Assembly (NCBI GenBank): GCA_050250815.1
Contig: JBFWNY010000020.1
Coordinates: 3,234-67,233 of the forward strand
Reading direction: 5' to 3'
DNA length: 64,000 nt
From: JAEUMD01 sp050250815
GTDB lineage: Bacteria > Pseudomonadota > Alphaproteobacteria > Rhizobiales > Hyphomicrobiaceae
Made by a program: the position numbers and the translations under genes. The notes beneath the pieces are model-generated. The model had not been told where the DNA came from. It was given only the letters and a program-made list of their open reading frames with translations, and searched no databases. Below, piece after piece: positions 45,994 through 55,184 of the stretch (positions are counted from its first letter, which is position 1; every line of letters starts with the position of its first letter).

Positions 45994-46106
45994 GTGCGCG
46001 TGCCAAAGCACGGCGGAACGGGTATTCTGGAAGAGATAAAGCGGCGCATCGGCTGCGGCCCGCAACGGCGCAGACCGGTCCGGGGCTAAAATCGGGAGGT
46101 ACTACA

Positions 46107-46940
46107 GTGATCAAGCAGATTCGGCCCGCCACACGAACTGCTGCAGCCTCGGCGGTGATGGCACTTGCTGGAATGCTCCTGGTGAGCGGCCCTGTTGCTG
46201 CTCAGGCACCACAGCAGGACGACATGTGGCCCGGCATCTCCAAGGAATTGTACGCGGCGCGTCCGATCGCAGAGGGCGACGGCACCGTCACTCTGGAAGC
46301 GCCCTACCGTGCAGAGGATGCGGCGGTGGTGCCAATCACGATGCGCATTCCAGCCGCGATCGCCGCGCGGGCAAAGTCGCTTTCGCTCATCATCGAGAAG
46401 AACCCGATGCCGGTTGCGGCAACCTTCGCATTCGGGCCGGCGGCGGGACTTGGCGAGCGCGTCATCACCACGCGCGTGCGCGTCGACATGTATTCGAACA
46501 TCCGCGCCGTCGTGGAGCTCGACGACGGTTCGCTGCATATGGACACCAAATTCGTGAAGGCGGCTGGCGGCTGCTCGGCGCCGGCGCTCAAGGATGCGGC
46601 CGATGCGCTCGCCGGCATCGGCAAGATGAAGCTGAGGCCGGTTGAGGCGCCGCAGAGCACGACAATGCAGGAAGCCCAGGTGATGATCCGCCACCCGAAC
46701 TACTCGGGCATGCAGATGAACCAGCTTACCGGCCTCTACATCCCCGCGAAGTATGTGGAGAGCATGGAAGTACGGCGCGGCGATGAGGTCGTATTCACGA
46801 TGAGCGGCGGTATCTCACTGTCGGAGAACCCCAACATCCGCTTCACGTATTCCGGTGCTCCGAGCGATGCCCTTACGGTCGTCGCCAAGGATACCGACGG
46901 CTCACAGTTCACCATCCGTCACACGCCGTCGGGCTCGTAG
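46107..46940 (+). CDS. Quinoprotein-associated SoxYZ-like carrier protein
   Basis: A 277-residue exported protein starting with GTG after a GGGAGGT box. Signal to about residue 32 (VAAQA). The N-terminal part resembles SoxY: VTLEAPYRAEDAAVVPITMRI, then MYSNIRAVVELDDGSL, with the GGCSAP cysteine segment (Cys156). The C-terminal part resembles SoxZ (MIRHPNYSGMQMNQLTG). SoxYZ normally carries sulfur intermediates on a SoxY cysteine. Here a fused protein near xoxF suggests a carrier used by the neighbouring metallohydrolase. Confidence 0.85.
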   Translation: MIKQIRPATRTAAASAVMALAGMLLVSGPVAAQAPQQDDMWPGISKELYAARPIAEGDGTVTLEAPYRAEDAAVVPITMRIPAAIAARAKSLSLIIEKNPMPVAATFAFGPAAGLGERVITTRVRVDMYSNIRAVVELDDGSLHMDTKFVKAAGGCSAPALKDAADALAGIGKMKLRPVEAPQSTTMQEAQVMIRHPNYSGMQMNQLTGLYIPAKYVESMEVRRGDEVVFTMSGGISLSENPNIRFTYSGAPSDALTVVAKDTDGSQFTIRHTPSGS

Positions 46941-46974
46941 ACCGGCCCCGCGGCGCAAGGAGCGGCGCACTGCG

Positions 46975-47358
46975 TCAGAAGCAGCGCAGTTCGCCCTCGA
47001 CCTGCGCGCGCTTCAAGTTGGTCACCTTCTCCTGGAGCATCGGTGCCCGCAGCACGGAGACGTTCTCGCCGCCGCGCTGGATCACCGACATGATCGTCTC
47101 GGCTTCCTCGTATTCGGCGTAGGGCAATATCTCGGCGATCACATCGATCGAGCACGAGCACTTCAGAAGATTGTCGCGGTTTTGCCCGTTGACCTGCAGG
47201 CACGCAAACACGTAGTCGGCCCGCGCCGCGGTCGGATAATCGTTGACGGGGGCCTGCGGCGCGGCCGCCTCGCCCGGAACCACCAGCGCGAGCATGCCAA
47301 CGACGGCCGCACCTAGTGCGGCCGCGGCGCTGGTCCAATGACTGACACGGCCGTTCAT
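46975..47358 (-). CDS. Exported cysteine-containing hypothetical protein
   Basis: A 127-residue exported protein. Signal to about residue 32 (GEAAA). The mature part has four cysteines (FACLQV, KCSCS, LRCF), which may form disulfides or bind metal, and an EILPYAEYEEAETIMSVI helical region. No family recognised. Its ATG overlaps the stop of the following minus-strand gene by four bases, so the two form an operon. It is convergent with the SoxYZ-like gene. Confidence 0.6.
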   Translation of the reverse strand: MNGRVSHWTSAAAALGAAVVGMLALVVPGEAAAPQAPVNDYPTAARADYVFACLQVNGQNRDNLLKCSCSIDVIAEILPYAEYEEAETIMSVIQRGGENVSVLRAPMLQEKVTNLKRAQVEGELRCF

Positions 47359-48047
47359 TTCACCGCCTCCACGCCATCGAGTGTGATGCGCTCTTCGAGC
47401 TTCGGGCTGCCCTGCATGGGGCTCTCGAATACCGACGTCATCGACGCGAACTGACCCGGAATGTTCTCGCTCACCACGAACTCCAGGCGCGCGCCGTCGT
47501 AACCCATCATCTTGAGTGCCGCCGCATCGCCCAGAAACGGGCTGACACGCACACGGTAACCTTCCACCGCCTTGCCCTTGTAGGTCACCGAAACCTTGTC
47601 GATCTGCGCCGTATGATCGAGTGCGATCTTGATCTTCTGTTTGAGATAGGGGCGGTTGCCACCGGCGAGCTGGGTCATGTTGAGCACGGCGCGGTCGAGG
47701 AACACCACCAGGAGCGGATTTCCCGTCATACCGGCGATACGCTGCTCTCGACGAGCTCGCTCGCCGGTGAACACCTGGACGGCGACCTGCTTGGTCTGGT
47801 CCGCGTCGGCAGCCAGAATGTCCACGGTGATGTCGTCGGAGTAGGGCTCTCCCAGAAGCTGCGGATTGGAGACGGTCCGCTGGAACCGGTAGGCGAGGCG
47901 ATCACCCTTGCCGAGGCTCGCCAGATGCTTGGCGTCGAAGAGCACCGATGTCGCCGTCGCCGTTGCAGCTGCAGGGCCCGAACCCATCGGCGACAGCATC
48001 ACGACCAGCGCGGCAGCGACCGCAAGACAAAGAACTCGAAGCGACAT
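47355..48047 (-). CDS. Exported hypothetical protein
   Basis: A 230-residue exported protein. Signal to about residue 25. The mature region is a beta-rich domain: LGKGDRLAYRFQRTVSNPQLLGEPYSDDITVDIL and KIKIALDHTAQIDKVSVTYKGKAVEGYRVRVSPFL, ending in LEERITLDGVEAVK. No signature of a known enzyme is seen. Co-transcription with the small cysteine protein (four-base overlap) suggests joint function in the periplasm. Confidence 0.65.
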   Translation of the reverse strand: MSLRVLCLAVAAALVVMLSPMGSGPAAATATATSVLFDAKHLASLGKGDRLAYRFQRTVSNPQLLGEPYSDDITVDILAADADQTKQVAVQVFTGERARREQRIAGMTGNPLLVVFLDRAVLNMTQLAGGNRPYLKQKIKIALDHTAQIDKVSVTYKGKAVEGYRVRVSPFLGDAAALKMMGYDGARLEFVVSENIPGQFASMTSVFESPMQGSPKLEERITLDGVEAVK

Positions 48048-48239
48048 GACGTGCAGGACTCCCGTGTTGTATCCGCGTCATTTCTTGTTGCGCGGAATAT
48101 CCGACCGTGCCCGCAGCGAGGTACGCTCTAGCAACCGGATGCGGCAAGGGTGTGGTTCTAGACGCATTTTGCCGGATCTGCCAACGGCGGCGCATGCTTA
48201 ACCATACGCAGGCCGTCACATCGCCGGATTGCCCGGGCC

Positions 48240-49256
48240 TCACGGCTCGCTGAGGAACAGCCCGAAGGCGCGCGGCCCGTCGCCGACGGGAAGCTTGCCT
48301 GTTACCGCCAACGTGGCGGTGTCGATGCGCTCGAGCGTGTTGTCAAACCAGCAGGCGACAAGCACCTCGCGACCCGAACGCGTGACCTCGATGCCCTCGG
48401 GGTGATCGCCCACGGAAATCGCCTTAACGCGATTCCCGGTTGTGAGGTCGAGCACGCTCACCGTGCCGGCATACTGGTCGGTGACAAACGCGCGGCCGCC
48501 TTGCAGCGCCACCGCATACGGGCGCCTCCCTACCGGCCAGGTTGCTGCGAGCCGGCGGCTTGGGATGTCGATGACGGAGACGTCGTTGCTGCCGACGTTG
48601 GCCGTGTAGGCCCACTTGCCAGTCGCGTCGATCGTAATGCCGAAAGGGCGCGTTCCCACCGGCACGACGGCGATACGCTCAAGTGTCTTGGCGTCGACGA
48701 CCGAGACCTGATCGCTGTCGCGGTCTGTCGTGAGGATCAGACCTCCATCCGGCGTCACCGCAATTCCGGATGGCGACTGCCCGACTTCCACGGTACCCAG
48801 CAGTGTCTCACCGCCGGGCGCCATGACGAACAGCTTGTGCCGGTACCAATCAGCGACCAGGACACGACCGGTGGCCGGATCGACGGCAAGTCCAAGTGGC
48901 CCGTCCCCCACCGGCACGCGCTTGCGGACTGCACGCGAGCCGACATCGATAACCACGAGCTCTTTTGCCTCGGGCGCCGTCACATAGAGGATCGAGCGGT
49001 CCGGCGAAATCGCCACACCCGCGGGCTTCCCAGGAACTGCGATGGTCGCGGCAACGGACCAGGCGTCGAGATCGACGACAGAAACAGTCTCGCTGCCCTG
49101 GTTGGTCACAAACGCCAGGCGAGTTGCCGCTGCCGCGCCGGAGCCGGGGGCGCTGGCTCCGGCCTGCAGATCGGCAGCGGCCGCCAAGCAGAACGCGGCG
49201 GCCAGAACACATGCCGCCGCCGCTCGGACCCGCACTGCGATGCCGCCGAAACGCAA
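48240..49256 (-). CDS. Exported YVTN beta-propeller protein
   Basis: A 338-residue exported protein made of seven or so YVTN-like blades: RLAFVTNQGSETVSVVDLDAW, GKPAGVAISPDRSILYVTA, GPLGLAVDPATGRVLVADW, GLILTTDRDSDQVSVVDAKTL and KWAYTANVGSNDVSVIDIPS. It is a second propeller in addition to the one in the Lut-like operon and is unlikely to be an enzyme. The start is TTG at 49256, four bases after the stop of the MxaD-like gene; a later GTG is an alternative. Confidence 0.82.
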   Translation of the reverse strand: MRFGGIAVRVRAAAACVLAAAFCLAAAADLQAGASAPGSGAAAATRLAFVTNQGSETVSVVDLDAWSVAATIAVPGKPAGVAISPDRSILYVTAPEAKELVVIDVGSRAVRKRVPVGDGPLGLAVDPATGRVLVADWYRHKLFVMAPGGETLLGTVEVGQSPSGIAVTPDGGLILTTDRDSDQVSVVDAKTLERIAVVPVGTRPFGITIDATGKWAYTANVGSNDVSVIDIPSRRLAATWPVGRRPYAVALQGGRAFVTDQYAGTVSVLDLTTGNRVKAISVGDHPEGIEVTRSGREVLVACWFDNTLERIDTATLAVTGKLPVGDGPRAFGLFLSEP

Positions 49257-49260
49257 GGGC

Positions 49261-49791
49261 CTAGCCGCCTGCCTCGAGCGCCTTCTTGAGCGCGTCGAGC
49301 CCGCCCTCGTAGACGCCCGTCACGGCCTTTACCGCCGCCTCGTCGCTCAGCTCCGGCGGCGGATCGTTGTTCATGAATCCGCGATAGAACGCGCCGCGCC
49401 ATGTCACGAGCGTCTTTCCGCCCTGCTCCTCGGCCCTGAGCGTCGACGAGTAGTTGTTGACGGGCAGAACCTTCACGTCGACCTCGGAGATCTCATAGGA
49501 GAGCAAGTGGCCGGCCGCGTCGTACTTCGTCAAGGTCTCGTGAATCTTGCCGCCGCCCTTGAGCGTCAGGGTACGCTTGGCACCGGGCTCGTTGCCACCC
49601 GTGCCCTCCGTCTTCTCGACCGCGGGATGCCAACCCATGTCCTGGAAGTTGCCGAGGGCCTTCCACACCTTGTCGACCGGTGCGGCGATCTCCACGGTCT
49701 TGGTCACCTTCTGGCGGGTCGGACCATGCGCGCTCACAACGGTTGCGGAGAGGGCCAGCAACGTCATTGTGACGGCCAGGGCTCGAATCAT
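49261..49791 (-). CDS. MxaD-like SRPBCC-family exported protein
   Basis: A 176-residue exported protein; signal to about residue 21 (VVSAHG). The SRPBCC/polyketide-cyclase fold is visible in VTKTVEIAAPVDKVWKALGNFQDMGWHPAVEKTE and TWRGAFYRGFMNNDPPPELSDEAAVKAVTGVYEGGLDALKKALE. It matches MxaD, which in Methylorubrum assists methanol oxidation. Here there is no mxaF, so it may serve XoxF. The ATG at 49791 has a GGAGGAAC box; the longer frame with another ATG is rejected. Confidence 0.85.
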   Translation of the reverse strand: MIRALAVTMTLLALSATVVSAHGPTRQKVTKTVEIAAPVDKVWKALGNFQDMGWHPAVEKTEGTGGNEPGAKRTLTLKGGGKIHETLTKYDAAGHLLSYEISEVDVKVLPVNNYSSTLRAEEQGGKTLVTWRGAFYRGFMNNDPPPELSDEAAVKAVTGVYEGGLDALKKALEAGG

Positions 49792-49990
49792 TGGTCGTTC
49801 CTCCACGTTCTTTACGTTCTTGCTCAAGGTTCGCCGTTGCAGCGCGGCGCGACATTAGCCACCACGGGCCGTGCACGCAAACGGTGCGCGGGTAAGCACG
49901 CAGTGTTGCAGCGCACTGCCTCTGGGATGTTGTGCTCCGTGCCGGGCCGTGCTTTTGTCGGCGGGCTCGGATCAGGAGAACAACCAAGAA

Positions 49991-51316
49991 ATGCCAACGG
50001 CTTCCCAAGGCATCGCAACGACAACAACGGCACCCGACACAGGCAGCAACTCGAAAGTCCAGTTCACCGCGGTCGCATGTCCATTCTGCGGCCTGCATTG
50101 TGACGACCTGGACATCGTGGCGACGCCGCGCGGCCTGCACGTGGAAAGCAACGGTTGCGCGCGGGCCCGTGCCGGCTTCGAGCGGCCGCTGCCGGCCTCG
50201 CAACCGGCGATCGCCGGACGTGCGGCGACACTCAGCGACGCCATGAGCGAAGCGAGCCGCCTCATCGCCGGCGCGCGGCAGCCGCTGTTCGGCGGTTTGG
50301 GTGTCGATGTGGAAGGCATGCGCGCCGTGATGGCTCTGGCGGACAAGGCCGGAGGCGTCGTCGATCACGCGCTGAGTGCGGCCCAGTACCGCAACACGGG
50401 TGTCCTCCAGACCCAGGGCTGGATCATGTCGACGCTGACGGAGGTGCGCAACCGCGCCGACCTCATCATTGTCGTCGGCAGCGACCTGCCCGCGTTGCAT
50501 CCGCGCTTTTTCGACCGCATCGCGGCACCCGGCGAGACAATGTTCGGCCCGAGCGCGAGTGACCGCACCGTCGTGCTGCTGGGCTGCGGAACGGATGCCG
50601 ATACGGTCCGCGCGGCGGCACCGCGCATCGGCAAGGTGATCGATATTCCCGTCGCTGCCGAGACGCTGCATTCCGTTCTTGGCCTGCTGCGGGCAAAGCT
50701 CAAGGACGCACCCGGCGCCACCACTTCAGATGGCGGCGACGCACGTCTGGCCGATCTTGCCGACCGCTGCCGACAGGCCGCCTATGGCGTCTTCGTGTGG
50801 GCGCCGCAGGCTCTCACCTTCCCCGGCGCCGACCTCGTCGTCCAGACGGTGAGCGACATTGTCCGTGACCTCAACAAGACGACGCGCTTTGCGGGGCTTT
50901 CGCTCGGCGGCAACGACGGCGCGCAGAGCGCAGCCTCCGTCTGTTCGTGGCAGACCGGCTATCCGTTGCGCGTGTCGTTTGCTTCAGGCGCGCCCGAGTA
51001 CGATCCCTACCGGTTCGACATCGCTCGCATTCTGGCCGCCGGCGAAGGCGACTTGCTCGTCTGGTTCGCCGCCATTGATCCGGCGCTCCGCCCACCGCGC
51101 TCCGATGTTCCGACCGTGCTCATCGGGGCGCCAGGTGCCGAGCAGGACTTCGAGGGTACGCCTGCCGTCTTCATTCCGGTCTCCACGCCCGGGCTAGATC
51201 ACGGCGGCCGTCTGGTGCGCTGTGACAGCGTCGTTTCGCTGCCCCTGCGCGCCCTGCGGCGCAGCAGTCATCCGACTGTTCCCGAACTCGCCCGCGCCCT
51301 CGAGGCCCAGATCTGA
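49991..51316 (+). CDS. fhcB: Formyltransferase/hydrolase complex subunit FhcB
   Basis: A 441-residue subunit homologous to the molybdopterin-binding subunit of archaeal formylmethanofuran dehydrogenase. The N-terminal ACPFCGLHCDDLDIV segment keeps a C-x-x-C-x-x-x-C pattern. In the bacterial Fhc complex the subunit is structural and does no redox chemistry. The C-terminal half (SLGGNDGAQSAASVCSWQTGYPLRVSF) is typical. It starts at ATG 49991, with no strong Shine-Dalgarno sequence. First gene of fhcBADC. Confidence 0.93.
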   Translation: MPTASQGIATTTTAPDTGSNSKVQFTAVACPFCGLHCDDLDIVATPRGLHVESNGCARARAGFERPLPASQPAIAGRAATLSDAMSEASRLIAGARQPLFGGLGVDVEGMRAVMALADKAGGVVDHALSAAQYRNTGVLQTQGWIMSTLTEVRNRADLIIVVGSDLPALHPRFFDRIAAPGETMFGPSASDRTVVLLGCGTDADTVRAAAPRIGKVIDIPVAAETLHSVLGLLRAKLKDAPGATTSDGGDARLADLADRCRQAAYGVFVWAPQALTFPGADLVVQTVSDIVRDLNKTTRFAGLSLGGNDGAQSAASVCSWQTGYPLRVSFASGAPEYDPYRFDIARILAAGEGDLLVWFAAIDPALRPPRSDVPTVLIGAPGAEQDFEGTPAVFIPVSTPGLDHGGRLVRCDSVVSLPLRALRRSSHPTVPELARALEAQI

Positions 51317-51359
51317 AACCGCTCTGAACCTTTCGAACGTTTCGACCGACGAGCCCACC

Positions 51360-53021
51360 ATGCTGATCAAGCTCAAAGGCGGCCGCGTATACGACCCTGC
51401 TAATGGCATGGACGGCGCCGTGCGTGACATCGCAATCCGCGACGGCCGTATCGTCGCCGACGATCCGTCCGCGCGGGTCGATGCGGAGTACGACGTCTCG
51501 GGGCGTGTCGTGATGGCCGGCGCCATCGACCCGCACACGCATATCGGCGGCGGCAAGATGACCATCGGGCGCATGATGCTGCCCGAGGATCATCGCGGCC
51601 ACGAGCACTATCGCACCGACCTGCTGCGTTCGGGCACCGGCTTTGCCGTGCCTTCGACGATGGCGGCGGGCTACCGCTACGCCGAGATGGGCTACACCGC
51701 CTGCTTCGAGCCCGCCATGTTGCCCGCTAATGCGCGTCAGGCGCACATGGAGATGGGCGACACGCCGATGGTCGACAAAGGCGCGTTCGCCATGCTCGGC
51801 TCGGACGACTTCCTGCTGCGCCAGATGGCGGCGAAGAAGGACTTTGCCGCGATCAAGGACTACATCGCCTGGACGATGCATGCGGCGCAGGCGATTGCAG
51901 TCAAGGTCGTCAATCCGGGCGGCATTTCGGCCTTCAAGTTCAACCAGCGCAAGCTCGACCTCGACGAGGCGCACGCACACTACGGCGTGACGCCCCGCCA
52001 GATCCTGCGCACGCTGTCACAAGGGCTCGTCGAACTGGGCGTAACCCATCCTCTGCACGTGCACGGCTGCAATCTCGGCGTCCCCGGCAACGTCGGCACG
52101 ACACTCGACACCATCCGCGCCATGGAGGGCCTGCCGGTCCACCTGACGCATATCCAGTTCCACTCCTACGGCACCGAGGGCGACCTCAAGTTCTCGTCCG
52201 GAGCCGCGCCGGTCGCCGAACTCATCAACAAGCACCGGAACGTCTCGATCGACGTTGGCCAGATCCTGTTCGGCCAGACCTGCACCGCATCCGGCGACAG
52301 CATGCGCCAGTACGGCAACACGAAGTCCGCCAACCCCAAGAAGTGGGTGGTCATGGACATCGAATGCGACGCCGGCTGCGGTGTCGTGCCCATGCGGTAC
52401 AAGGACAAGAGCTACGTCAACGCGCTGCAATGGGCGATCGGGCTGGAAATCTTCCTGCTCGTCGATGATCCCTGGCGCGTGTTCCTGACGACCGACCACC
52501 CCAATGGCGCGCCCTTCACCACCTACCCGCACCTGATCCGCCTGCTCATGGACAAGGGCTTCCGCCGCGACATGCTGCAGAAGATCCATCCCGACGCGCA
52601 GAAGGCTTCCATTGTCGGCACGCTCGACCGCGAGTACTCGCTCTACGAGATCGCCATCATGACGCGGGCGGGGCCCGCGCGCAGCCTGGGTCTCAAGGAT
52701 CGCGGGCACCTGGCGCCGGGTGCATGGGGCGACGTCACTGTGTACGAGGATGACGCCGACCGCGAGGCGATGTTCACGACCCCCAAGTATGTCTTCAAGA
52801 ACGGCGAGCTGATCGTGAAGGACGGCAAGATCGTCAAGGTCGTGCAGGGAGCCACGCACGTCGCGCGGCCCGAATACGACGCCAGCATCGAGCGTGAACT
52901 CGGCGACTACTTCACCCGCTACCACACTGTCAGCCTCGGCAACTTCAAAGTCGCAGACGAAGAGATCATCCGGCACGACCGTGGCAGCATCGTCGTGCAG
53001 CCGACAGGGGCGCGCGTGTAA
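51360..53021 (+). CDS. fhcA: Formyltransferase/hydrolase complex subunit FhcA
   Basis: A 553-residue amidohydrolase-fold subunit that hydrolyses formylmethanofuran to formate. Metal ligands are visible: His59 and His61 in AIDPHTHIGGG and the carbamylated-lysine candidate Lys182 in AVKVVNPGG; further ligands are expected from HPLHVHGCN and TTDHPNGAPF. It begins 43 bases after fhcB and ends in a TAATG overlap with fhcD. Confidence 0.96.
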   Translation: MLIKLKGGRVYDPANGMDGAVRDIAIRDGRIVADDPSARVDAEYDVSGRVVMAGAIDPHTHIGGGKMTIGRMMLPEDHRGHEHYRTDLLRSGTGFAVPSTMAAGYRYAEMGYTACFEPAMLPANARQAHMEMGDTPMVDKGAFAMLGSDDFLLRQMAAKKDFAAIKDYIAWTMHAAQAIAVKVVNPGGISAFKFNQRKLDLDEAHAHYGVTPRQILRTLSQGLVELGVTHPLHVHGCNLGVPGNVGTTLDTIRAMEGLPVHLTHIQFHSYGTEGDLKFSSGAAPVAELINKHRNVSIDVGQILFGQTCTASGDSMRQYGNTKSANPKKWVVMDIECDAGCGVVPMRYKDKSYVNALQWAIGLEIFLLVDDPWRVFLTTDHPNGAPFTTYPHLIRLLMDKGFRRDMLQKIHPDAQKASIVGTLDREYSLYEIAIMTRAGPARSLGLKDRGHLAPGAWGDVTVYEDDADREAMFTTPKYVFKNGELIVKDGKIVKVVQGATHVARPEYDASIERELGDYFTRYHTVSLGNFKVADEEIIRHDRGSIVVQPTGARV

Positions 53022-53938
53022 TGCAGAGCCGAGCGGCCGAGATCAACGGTGTTGCCATCGACGATACCTTCGCCGAGGCCTTCGGCATGACGGGCACCGG
53101 CATCGTCATCACCGCCGACAGCGCGAAATGGGCCATGCAGGCCGCCGTCACCATGACGGGCTTCGGCACGTCGGTGATCGGCTGCGGCGCCGAATGCGGC
53201 ATCGATCGCGAGATGTCGCCGGACGAGACACCCGACGGACGGCACGGCGTACGCTGCCTCGTCTTCTCGTTCTCCCCCGACATGGTTGCCGATCAGCTCA
53301 AGAAGCGTGTCGGCCAGTGCGTCCTGACAAGCCCAGGCTCGGCCTGCTACGACGGACTTGGCGACGCCAAAAGCCGCATCAAGCTCTCCACTGGCTTCCG
53401 CTACTTCGGCGATGGCTGGCAGACAGCGAAAAAGCTTGGCGCGCGGCGGTTCTGGCGCGTCCCTGTCATGGACGGCGAGTTCATTGCCGAGGACACTGTT
53501 GGTGTTACGACCGAAGCGGTCGGCGGCGGCAACCTGCTGATCCTGGGACGCGACCGCGCTGGCTTGCTGGAGACGTGCGAAGCTGCTGTCGCGGCCATGG
53601 CCAAGATCGGCGATGTCATCACACCGTTCCCCGGCGGCATCGTGCGCTCAGGCAGCAAAGTCGGCTCCAAGTACAAGGGCGTGATTGCCTCGACCAACGA
53701 CGCCTTCTGCCCGACGCTGCGGGGCGCCGTGAAATCTGATCTGTCCGACGACACGCTCGCGGTGCTCGAGATCGTCATCGACGGCCTGACGTCGAAATCC
53801 GTCGCGGACGCAATGCGTGCCGGACTGGCGGCCGTCACCAGCATCGGCGCGTCGAAGGGCGTCACCCGCGTGTCGGCGGGCAACTACGGCGGCAACCTCG
53901 GTCAACACCACTACCACCTGAAGGAACTGCTGCCATGA
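53021..53938 (+). CDS. fhcD: Formylmethanofuran:H4MPT formyltransferase FhcD
   Basis: A 305-residue formyltransferase that moves the formyl group from formyl-H4MPT to methanofuran. It has the archaeal Ftr pattern: EINGVAIDDTFAEAFGMTGTGIVITAD, GCGAECGIDREMSPDETPDGR, and GNLLILGRDRAGLLETCEAAV. It overlaps fhcA at TAATG and fhcC at ATGA. Confidence 0.96.
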   Translation: MQSRAAEINGVAIDDTFAEAFGMTGTGIVITADSAKWAMQAAVTMTGFGTSVIGCGAECGIDREMSPDETPDGRHGVRCLVFSFSPDMVADQLKKRVGQCVLTSPGSACYDGLGDAKSRIKLSTGFRYFGDGWQTAKKLGARRFWRVPVMDGEFIAEDTVGVTTEAVGGGNLLILGRDRAGLLETCEAAVAAMAKIGDVITPFPGGIVRSGSKVGSKYKGVIASTNDAFCPTLRGAVKSDLSDDTLAVLEIVIDGLTSKSVADAMRAGLAAVTSIGASKGVTRVSAGNYGGNLGQHHYHLKELLP

Positions 53939-54744
53939 GCGCGCTGACGCTGACGCTCACCTCCGCTCCCGACGGACGGCTCGACCTCTCGGCGCTGACG
54001 CCTGCCGCAATAAGCGGATTGTCGAACGGTGACATCGGGAAGCTGCCACTGGGCGAGGGAGCGAGCGCGCCCAAGGTCGGCGATCATTTTCGCATTGCGG
54101 GTACGGCCGGTGAGCGTCTGGTGCTCGATGGTGCCACCGGACAGCTCGATCTCGTCGGCGCCAGGCTCGACACCGGCACGATCGTGGTCGAAGGCGATGT
54201 CGGTGCCTTCGCCGCCGCCAACATGCGCGGCGGCCGGCTCGAGATTGCTGGCAGCGCTGGCGCTGGACTGGGCGCAGCGATGCGGGATGGCATCGTCCAT
54301 GTGCGCGGCAACACGGCGGACAGCACGGGCGGCATCCGCTTTGGCGAGCGCTACGGCATGCAAGGCGGCACGATCCTCGTCGAAGGCAACGTCGGACCGC
54401 GAGCCGGCGACCGGATGCGCCGCGGCACCATCATTGCGCGTGGGAACTTCGGCGCGCATGCCGGAGCGCGCATGATGGGCGGAACATTGTGGGCCGAGGG
54501 CGGCTTCGGCGACGAGCCGGGCATCCAGATGCGCCGCGGCACGCTGATTGCGCCGCGGACGGGCCGGCTGCTGCCGACATTCCGCGACGGTGGTGTTCAC
54601 GATCTCGTCATCCTGCGCATTCTGTCGCGCGACACGGCCCAGCGCCTCGGATCGCTCGCGCCCAAGCCGCTGCCGGCCCGCGTCCGCAAGCTCTCGGGCG
54701 ATCTGGCTATCTTCGGCAAGGGCGAGCTGCTGCTGACGAGCTGA
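53935..54744 (+). CDS. fhcC: Formyltransferase/hydrolase complex subunit FhcC
   Basis: A 269-residue subunit with the repeating G-x-x-x-G-x-x-x-x-G beta-helix pattern of the archaeal FwdC/FmdC domain: RGGRLEIAGSAGAGLGAAM, RDGIVHVRGNTADSTGGI, QGGTILVEGNVGPRAGDRM and RRGTIIARGNFGAHAGARM. It completes the fhcBADC operon. Confidence 0.95.
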   Translation: MSALTLTLTSAPDGRLDLSALTPAAISGLSNGDIGKLPLGEGASAPKVGDHFRIAGTAGERLVLDGATGQLDLVGARLDTGTIVVEGDVGAFAAANMRGGRLEIAGSAGAGLGAAMRDGIVHVRGNTADSTGGIRFGERYGMQGGTILVEGNVGPRAGDRMRRGTIIARGNFGAHAGARMMGGTLWAEGGFGDEPGIQMRRGTLIAPRTGRLLPTFRDGGVHDLVILRILSRDTAQRLGSLAPKPLPARVRKLSGDLAIFGKGELLLTS

Positions 54745-54847
54745 CGCGGCCGAGCCCGTCTGCGATCCTGCTCATGGAAGTGATCTATTCGCCGCGCTCG
54801 TGCGTTATGGCACGAACAGCAGCGCAGCATCGATCGGGGGCTCCCTC

Positions 54848-55048
54848 ATGATCGCGATCATCATAACCGCCTGTCTGGTCTCCGACCCGGGCGTGTGTCG
54901 GGACCACAAGCTCCCGCTGTTCAGCGACGTTTCGGCCGGCATGTGCGCACTCTATGCCCCGCCCCATTTCGGCAAATGGACCGACGAGCATCCCGGCTGG
55001 AAGATCGTCCGCTGGCGGTGCGCACCAGCGACCGCACAGGATATCTGA
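54848..55048 (+). CDS. Small hypothetical protein
   Basis: A 66-residue protein starting at ATG 54848 with a G-rich stretch upstream. A short hydrophobic N-terminus (MIAIIITACLV) is followed by cysteines in DPGVCRD, AGMCALY and RWRCAP and a conserved-looking HPGWKIVRW end. Similar small exported proteins are common in Hyphomicrobiales; function unknown. It lies about 100 bases after fhcC. Confidence 0.5.
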   Translation: MIAIIITACLVSDPGVCRDHKLPLFSDVSAGMCALYAPPHFGKWTDEHPGWKIVRWRCAPATAQDI

Positions 55049-55184
55049 ACGTCCCGTCCGCCCCCCTCCTCGGCCCGCTCTTCACGCGTGCTCGCGACCT
55101 GTTGAGCCCTCCGCCTTGCCAAAGTGTGCGAAAACTCTCGTGCGCTCCGTACCGCACGGACGCTTTCGAGCGGAGCCAAGTCCC

